From assembly GCF_965228705.1 (NCBI RefSeq), contig NZ_OZ245832.1, positions 1,302,001-1,366,000 on the forward strand: a stretch of 64,000 nucleotides of DNA, in the 5' to 3' direction. The notes below the pieces were generated by a model, which saw nothing but the letters and a program-made list of their open reading frames with translations, was not told the DNA's origin and ran no database searches. Source of the DNA: Croceimicrobium sp965228705 (GTDB taxonomy: Bacteria; Bacteroidota; Bacteroidia; Flavobacteriales; Schleiferiaceae). The position numbers were made by a program, and so were the translations under genes. Positions 59,743 to 64,000 of this stretch are shown in pieces (position 1 is the first letter of the stretch; every line of letters starts with the position of its first letter).

Positions 59743-61001
59743 AATCGACTGTTTAAAATTAATCCTATTCCTCTACTTTTAAACAGTTCGGTTTTAAGGG
59801 AAGCTTACACTTCCAAAACCAGGCTATTGGGTATTTGCCCTTGGTTCGCCATATCCGATGCCAGGGATCACCCTTCGTATAAAAAGCACGGATTTCATTT
59901 TGATGCAGGCTTAAGGTATCTATGGCTTGGGCTCCGCTATCTAAATAAGCCTTTAATTCAAGAGGATTACTCTTTAAGAATAAGTCCTTGAGGTCCTTAG
60001 CCGCCATGGAGGATGCATAACTATAGATAAGATTGGAACCAAAAGGATCAGCATCCCAATAATAAATGCGGTTCTGCTTACCTAAAATTAGGCTAGTCCT
60101 AAGACTATCCGAAAAATAGCGATGATAAGTACCGCTGTCTTTGCGAAGGAATCCCAAATGTCTACCATGCTTAATCCGCCCTATGGAGTCATAAGTCGCC
60201 TCATAAAGCGGATTAGAATAAAGTACCTGTGGATAAACTTGATATTCCTCGATCTGAAAAGTATTGGAGTCCCAAAACACTCTGATATCAGGTAAACTAA
60301 GTGGATATTCCAGAATTCGCACCTGTAAACTATCGGCTCTAAGCAAGCTATCTTCACGATGCATTTTCAGTTCCTCAATTCCCCAATGCTGCAATTCTTC
60401 CCGACTTAAGAAATACGTCTCATAGTTGTAGGCAAAGGCCAAAGGATGGTACAGCGCACTATTCAGGCTTAGATTATTCACCAACATCTGCAGATATGAC
60501 CATTCTCTTAAACCAATTTCCAGAGGTTTAGCTTCCTTTTGATCGGGATTGAATTTCCCCTTATCGTAATCAGCATGCTGATTGTAAAAACGGTAGAAAT
60601 AAGACTGATCCGCCTGTTTTTCCCACGCTACAATAAAGCTGTGGCGCATAAAAAACAGGATGGGATAACGTACTCCGGCAAATACGAATTTCCCAGGCAA
60701 GCTATCCGCATTGACCTCAAATTGATAAATCTGCTGATAAGCGCCTATGGCTTCCAGGAGTACTTGTGGTTCAATTCTGCTACGCAGGGCCAGTTCGGAA
60801 AAAGAGCGGTTTAAATCCTGAGCGTCAACAGCATAAATATGCTCCCAGGGCAATTGGTCTTTATGATCTTCGGCCGGACCGACCCGAATGGCTTGACTTT
60901 TTAAACTTAAGCTGATCACTAAGAAGAAAAATAGTCGTAGGCCCATATCGAATAAATTTCTAGCTGGAAATCAAATTACATACCAATTCAGCTTCAAGCT
61001 C

Positions 61002-61373
61002 TTAGTGTGCATTTGAGCTGCTAAGCATTCGTAATACGGATAGCATTCCAATGGACAGAAAAAGTAAAGATTGGCCCAAACTACCAACATCCCCGCCCTG
61101 CCAATACCAATACAGAGACAAGCCAAACATCAGAAGCAAGCTGGGCATTAATATCCAAAACAAAAGCTTCCGACTACTCTCCTTTAACTGACGCTTACTG
61201 GCTTGGGGATTAACCAGAGAAACAAAGCTTAGGGCCAGACCGGTAAGCATTAGGCCGGTATTTAGAGAATCGAGGATTTGCGTAGATTCCCAAATTGGGC
61301 GTAAATAATAGTACAGAGCCCCGGCGAAAAGTGGGAACTGCAAATAGGATAAGTAGTGTAAAAATCGATTCAT
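61002..61373 (-). CDS. Small membrane protein
   Basis: 123 residues with about four hydrophobic segments (FLHYLSYLQFPLFAGALYYYL, LMLTGLALSFVSLV, LLFWILMPSLLLMFGLSLYWYW, SLLFLSIGMLSVLRML). Not recognised. It starts 1 base after the bestrophin stop, so it is in the same transcript. Confidence 0.65.
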   Translation of the reverse strand: MNRFLHYLSYLQFPLFAGALYYYLRPIWESTQILDSLNTGLMLTGLALSFVSLVNPQASKRQLKESSRKLLFWILMPSLLLMFGLSLYWYWQGGDVGSLGQSLLFLSIGMLSVLRMLSSSNAH

Positions 61374-61374
61374 A

Positions 61375-62418
61375 CTACATTAATATTCCCTTCTTCGCTT
61401 CAATGGGGGCGGGTAAATCCGTTTCTCCCAACATTTCGAGCAGGTCTATTTCTATGGTACGGCAAAGTGATAACATGGGAATATCATTGGCCATTCCCTG
61501 AAAAGGGTTTTCCGAATAATCGCCTACTATTTCCATCACCACATAAAGCCAGCCGACAATCACTAAAAAGGGAATGGACATCCATATTCCGATATCTCCA
61601 AATTTGGCGAATTCCGGCACCAGACCAAAGGGCATTAAAAAGATAAAAATGCAAACAAAGTTGAAGCTCATATTCGCATATTGACGCGGTAAGGGGAATT
61701 TCTTTATTCGCTCACATTTACCTTGGTGATCGTAAAAATCATTCAGCACCTTTTGCATTTCCATATGGCGGAAATCATCGATAAGATTCAATTCCCGCAG
61801 CTTTTTTAAGTCCTCCCCCTGCTTGAAAATAATTTGCGTGGCGGTGTTTTTTGCCGCAATGAGCTGATCATGCTCACTCGCTCCTAAAAAATTCTTGAGT
61901 TCTATGCGGGTTACTTCATCATCAACTAATCCTACTCCAAAAAGCCTTTGGTATCTACGCGCAAAAGAGCCCGTAAAACCCCTTTGATTGGAATGTTCCC
62001 AGGGTGTTGCAATTAACAATTGACTGCGCAAGGCATAGAGCCAAGCAATGTGACGGAATATTAATTTCTTATGCCAGGCCTTTATCTCCGACTCCTTGAT
62101 AGGATTTGGATTATGCTGATTGGTGGTGAAATTGCTTACTATACTTGCCCAGGATCTGCTGCTATTTACAATAGCTCCCCAAATTTTACGAGCCTCCCAC
62201 ATACGATCGTAGGCACTGTTATTCTTAAAACCTACGTAAAAGGCTACCGCTGTACCAATGATGGAAACTGGTAACCAGGGAATAAACATCCAATGGTGAC
62301 CTTCGCCGGTATAGACATAAAGGGCGACCACTAAAGTCATCCAAATAATTAACCAGGGAAAATGATGACCGGAAAACTGAAGGATTCGCTTAAGTGAAAA
62401 ATTCTTGGTAATTAACAT
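61375..62418 (-). CDS. Bestrophin-family ion channel
   Basis: 347 residues from the ATG at 62418. Bestrophin/UPF0187 core: FYVGFKNNSAYDRMWEARKIWGAIVNSSRSWAS, with TM helices at LIIWMTLVVALYVY, FIPWLPVSIIGTAVAFYVGF, FNFVCIFIFLMPFGLVPEF and MSIPFLVIVGWLYVVMEIVGDYSENPF. Known bacterial members form pentameric channels. A carbonic anhydrase is encoded about 0.7 kb away and a SulP transporter elsewhere in the window; bicarbonate handling is a possible common theme. Confidence 0.87.
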   Translation of the reverse strand: MLITKNFSLKRILQFSGHHFPWLIIWMTLVVALYVYTGEGHHWMFIPWLPVSIIGTAVAFYVGFKNNSAYDRMWEARKIWGAIVNSSRSWASIVSNFTTNQHNPNPIKESEIKAWHKKLIFRHIAWLYALRSQLLIATPWEHSNQRGFTGSFARRYQRLFGVGLVDDEVTRIELKNFLGASEHDQLIAAKNTATQIIFKQGEDLKKLRELNLIDDFRHMEMQKVLNDFYDHQGKCERIKKFPLPRQYANMSFNFVCIFIFLMPFGLVPEFAKFGDIGIWMSIPFLVIVGWLYVVMEIVGDYSENPFQGMANDIPMLSLCRTIEIDLLEMLGETDLPAPIEAKKGILM

Positions 62419-62503
62419 AGTCTGCAATGCTTGCTCCCAATTTGAAACTTTTTTAGGGAATATGCAGCCCGAATTTCAGGTATGGATAAAATAGTTTCTG
62501 GCA

Positions 62504-62926
62504 CTAGCTATCGGGGTATTTGGTTTGGGTAGGCTCCGAATGGATAAGGCTGTATTTAATCATCCACAAAAGGCTAATCAGCATAAAAGGCATGACTGAT
62601 AGCAACATTAATGGATTCCATTTTAGGAGAGCTCCCAATAAAACAAAGAGCAGTAATAGTCCTATACTGATTATGGACAGCATAGGCCAAAGTCTTTTTG
62701 CTTGTGGCTTTAGGATTAGAAAGATCAAAAGTAACTGTCCGAATAAAGGCAAGAGTATTAAGGGATGGGCGAAATGCTCCGGTTGCTGAAAAAGATCCCG
62801 GAAAAGCTGTACTTCCATCTCCACTAAAAAGGCCCTTTGAGCTCCACCCCATTCCAGGTACACCAAGAAGGTACTCAGAAGCAAGAATAAAGGATATAAG
62901 CGCGCTTGATTTAGGGGGCCTTTCAT
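62504..62926 (-). CDS. Small membrane protein
   Basis: 140 residues with about four TM helices (ARLYPLFLLLSTFLVYLEW, LILLPLFGQLLLIFLIL, MLSIISIGLLLLFVLLGALL, MLLSVMPFMLISLLWMIKYSL). Unknown. 76 bases beyond its stop is the bestrophin gene on the same strand. Confidence 0.6.
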   Translation of the reverse strand: MKGPLNQARLYPLFLLLSTFLVYLEWGGAQRAFLVEMEVQLFRDLFQQPEHFAHPLILLPLFGQLLLIFLILKPQAKRLWPMLSIISIGLLLLFVLLGALLKWNPLMLLSVMPFMLISLLWMIKYSLIHSEPTQTKYPDS

Positions 62927-63024
62927 AATGGCTAAGGGTATTTAAGTTTCTATCGGCTGGCTATGAAGGAACTAGAGCTTAAGGTAGAGATTTACAAAAT
63001 CCGCAGGTAAATCTTAATAATCCT

Positions 63025-63032
63025 TATGTTTG
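63025..63032 (+). promoter_or_regulatory. -7 box of the carbonic anhydrase gene
   Basis: TATGTTTG matches TAnnTTTG exactly, 94 bases before the ATG at 63126. No good TTG -33 match is apparent. Confidence 0.5.
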
Positions 63033-63125
63033 AAATTGTAAAAGTTTCCTGATCTGGTCATGCCCCTAAGTGATTTAACCAAGGAAATTTAATCATTCAA
63101 ATCAAGCCAGCAGAAAAAGCAGCCA

Positions 63126-63752
63126 ATGGACATCCAAAACATTTTCCAAAACAACCGCGATTGGGTTCAAAGCAAATTAGAACTCGATTCAGATTATTTC
63201 AGCAATTTATCCAAGGGGCAAAGTCCTGAAATCCTGTATATCGGATGTTCAGACAGTCGTGTTACCGCCGAAGAACTAATGGGTGTTTCTCCGGGAGAAG
63301 CCTTCATTCACCGCAATATTGCCAATATGGTTCCCAATACTGATCTCAGTGCTATGTCGGTAATTGAATATGCGGTGAGTCATCTTAAAGTAAACCATGT
63401 GGTGGTTTGTGGGCATTACTTCTGTGGAGGGGTTAAAGCAGCCATGCAATCTCAGGATTTAGGCATTTTAAATCCCTGGTTACGGAATATCCGTGATGTA
63501 TTTCGCCTTCACGCTGAAGAGCTGCATGCTATTGCAGATGAGGAAGAGCGTTATAAGCGTTTGGTCGAATTAAATGTAGAAGAACAATGCTTTAATGTGA
63601 TTAAAACCGCGGCCTTGCAACGCGCTCACCGCGAACGTGGCATTAGTGTACATGGCTGGGTATTTGACATTCACTCCGGTAAATTAATCGATTTGGATAT
63701 CGACTTCGAATCGAAAATGAAGAGCGTAATGGAGATTTATAATTTGGATTAA
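63126..63752 (+). CDS. can: Beta-carbonic anhydrase
   Basis: 208 residues. Zinc ligands C41 in LYIGCSDSRVTAEE, H97 and C100 in VVVCGHYFCGGV; catalytic D43-R45 pair present; HRNIANMVPNTDLS follows. This is the beta class that interconverts CO2 and bicarbonate, in the cytoplasm. Own -7 box and terminator, so likely monocistronic. Confidence 0.95.
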   Translation: MDIQNIFQNNRDWVQSKLELDSDYFSNLSKGQSPEILYIGCSDSRVTAEELMGVSPGEAFIHRNIANMVPNTDLSAMSVIEYAVSHLKVNHVVVCGHYFCGGVKAAMQSQDLGILNPWLRNIRDVFRLHAEELHAIADEEERYKRLVELNVEEQCFNVIKTAALQRAHRERGISVHGWVFDIHSGKLIDLDIDFESKMKSVMEIYNLD

Positions 63753-63773
63753 GAACCCAAATCCTCAATATAG

Positions 63774-63799
63774 AGCCAGGTTATCTACCTGGCTTTTTT
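63774..63799 (+). terminator. Rho-independent terminator of the carbonic anhydrase gene
   Basis: AGCCAGGT and ACCTGGCT form an 8-bp stem followed by TTTTTT, 20 bases after the stop. Confidence 0.9.
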
Positions 63800-63847
63800 G
63801 TTTGCAGCTATTGATTTCATTAAAGTATAAGGCCTACTTTCGAGACC

Positions 63848-64000
63848 GTGATTTCCATACTTAGAAATAGCAAAGCCCTAAGTCTGCTTTGGGGTATTAT
63901 GGCTTTTTACCTCCTCAATATCAGTGTGGATACGCGTGATTTCCAAGCAAATGATATTCCAGAAGACCTGAGTTTTAATGATCAGGAAAGTATGGTGGAA
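63848..64000 (+). CDS. 5' part of an unknown gene (truncated at window end)
   Basis: 51 residues from a GTG: a short basic start, a TM or signal-type helix (ALSLLWGIMAFYLLNISV), then DTRDFQANDIPEDLSFNDQESMVE. The pattern suggests a small membrane-anchored protein. The rest is outside the window. Confidence 0.45.
   Translation, partial: MISILRNSKALSLLWGIMAFYLLNISVDTRDFQANDIPEDLSFNDQESMVE

Larger units (their letters stand above)
58584..59809 (-). mobile_element. IS3-family (IS407-group) element, copy 2, 1226 bp
   Basis: Appears base-for-base the same as 16895-18120, including both ORFs, with 4-bp CTTC target duplications (58580-58583 and 59810-59813). Same orientation as copy 1. Two identical copies 41.7 kb apart point to recent transposition. 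Confidence 0.95.
58379..60946 (-). pseudogene. Hypothetical exported protein gene interrupted by an IS
   Basis: Signal-like start (MGLRLFFFLVISLSLKSQA). The 5' part (59810-60946) encodes about 380 residues to YPIAWFWK; the 3' part (58379-58583) encodes about 70 more from ELSQRDFVPYKVMGKD to the stop. Removing the IS at 58584-59809 and one CTTC repeat joins them in frame (KYPIAWFWKELSQRDFVPY). The intact protein would be about 446 residues, beta-rich, of unknown function (FAGVRYPILFFMRHSFIVAWEKQADQSYFYRFYNQ). It is now inactive unless the IS is lost. Confidence 0.88.

Overview
The window looks like chromosome from a free-living Bacteroidota, most likely Flavobacteriales. The grounds are C-terminal type IX secretion (T9SS) sorting domains on several exported proteins, Bacteroidota-type promoters (TTG, about 19 bases, then TAnnTTTG), lipoproteins with short Ser/Ala/Gly-Cys lipoboxes, many AraC and LytTR regulators, and an ECF sigma factor paired with an anti-sigma/beta-barrel protein. 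Genus cannot be read from the sequence alone.

Layout. 0-6.3 kb: end of a T9SS protein, two small unknown genes, a GH53 endo-galactanase lipoprotein, a PgpH-type 7TM-HD c-di-AMP phosphodiesterase, and a thiolase followed by an NlpC/P60 peptidase. 6.3-7.8 kb: an IS3-family element sitting inside a heptamer microsatellite. 7.8-15.4 kb: a T9SS protein plus lipoprotein pair, then a co-directional metal-homeostasis block (CDF exporter, AraC regulator, transglutaminase-like protein, an HMA-AraC fusion regulator, CopA-type Cu+ ATPase). 15.7-15.9 kb: tRNA-Ser(GCT) and tRNA-Pro(TGG) behind a consensus promoter, followed by three 116-bp tandem repeats. 16.4-23.3 kb: an accessory region of minus-strand unknown genes with palindromic intergenic elements, one of them attC-like, broken up by two IS407-group elements. 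23.4-27.5 kb: a small exported protein and a 1138-aa T9SS zincin/beta-helix protein. 27.9-32.7 kb: Usp, SulP transporter, MiaE-like and GcvT genes, all on the plus strand. 33.0-35.5 kb: a second run of small minus-strand accessory genes with related intergenic motifs. 35.9-39.0 kb: an OmpA-domain protein and a TPR histidine kinase/LytTR regulator pair. 39.1-44.5 kb: a DinB-like protein, an orphan ParD, and a sulfide-oxidation cluster (SQR, TauE, persulfide dioxygenase-rhodanese, methyltransferase). 44.7-53.7 kb: DUF2167, TPR, FMN reductase, AhpD-like, AraC, hybrid histidine kinase and GNAT genes. 53.7-56.2 kb: lipoprotein, ECF sigma factor and a putative dual-membrane-spanning anti-sigma factor. 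56.4-64 kb: a PAS-only protein, a gene split by the second IS407-group copy, a bestrophin, small membrane proteins and a beta-carbonic anhydrase.

The strongest directly visible results are: (i) two apparently identical 1226-bp IS407-group copies whose 4-bp target duplications allow exact in-frame reconstruction of both interrupted genes; (ii) a third IS without target duplication that has removed the 3' end, presumably the secretion signal, of an FG-GAP protein; (iii) two arrays of co-oriented minus-strand genes separated by palindromic, partly attC-like sites with no integrase in view; (iv) a family of intergenic heptad repeats (NNNTAGA) at four loci, with a GAGA-type variant and a second heptamer (CCAACTA) alongside; (v) the sigma/dual-membrane anti-sigma/lipoprotein module. 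No CRISPR array, prophage or rRNA was found.
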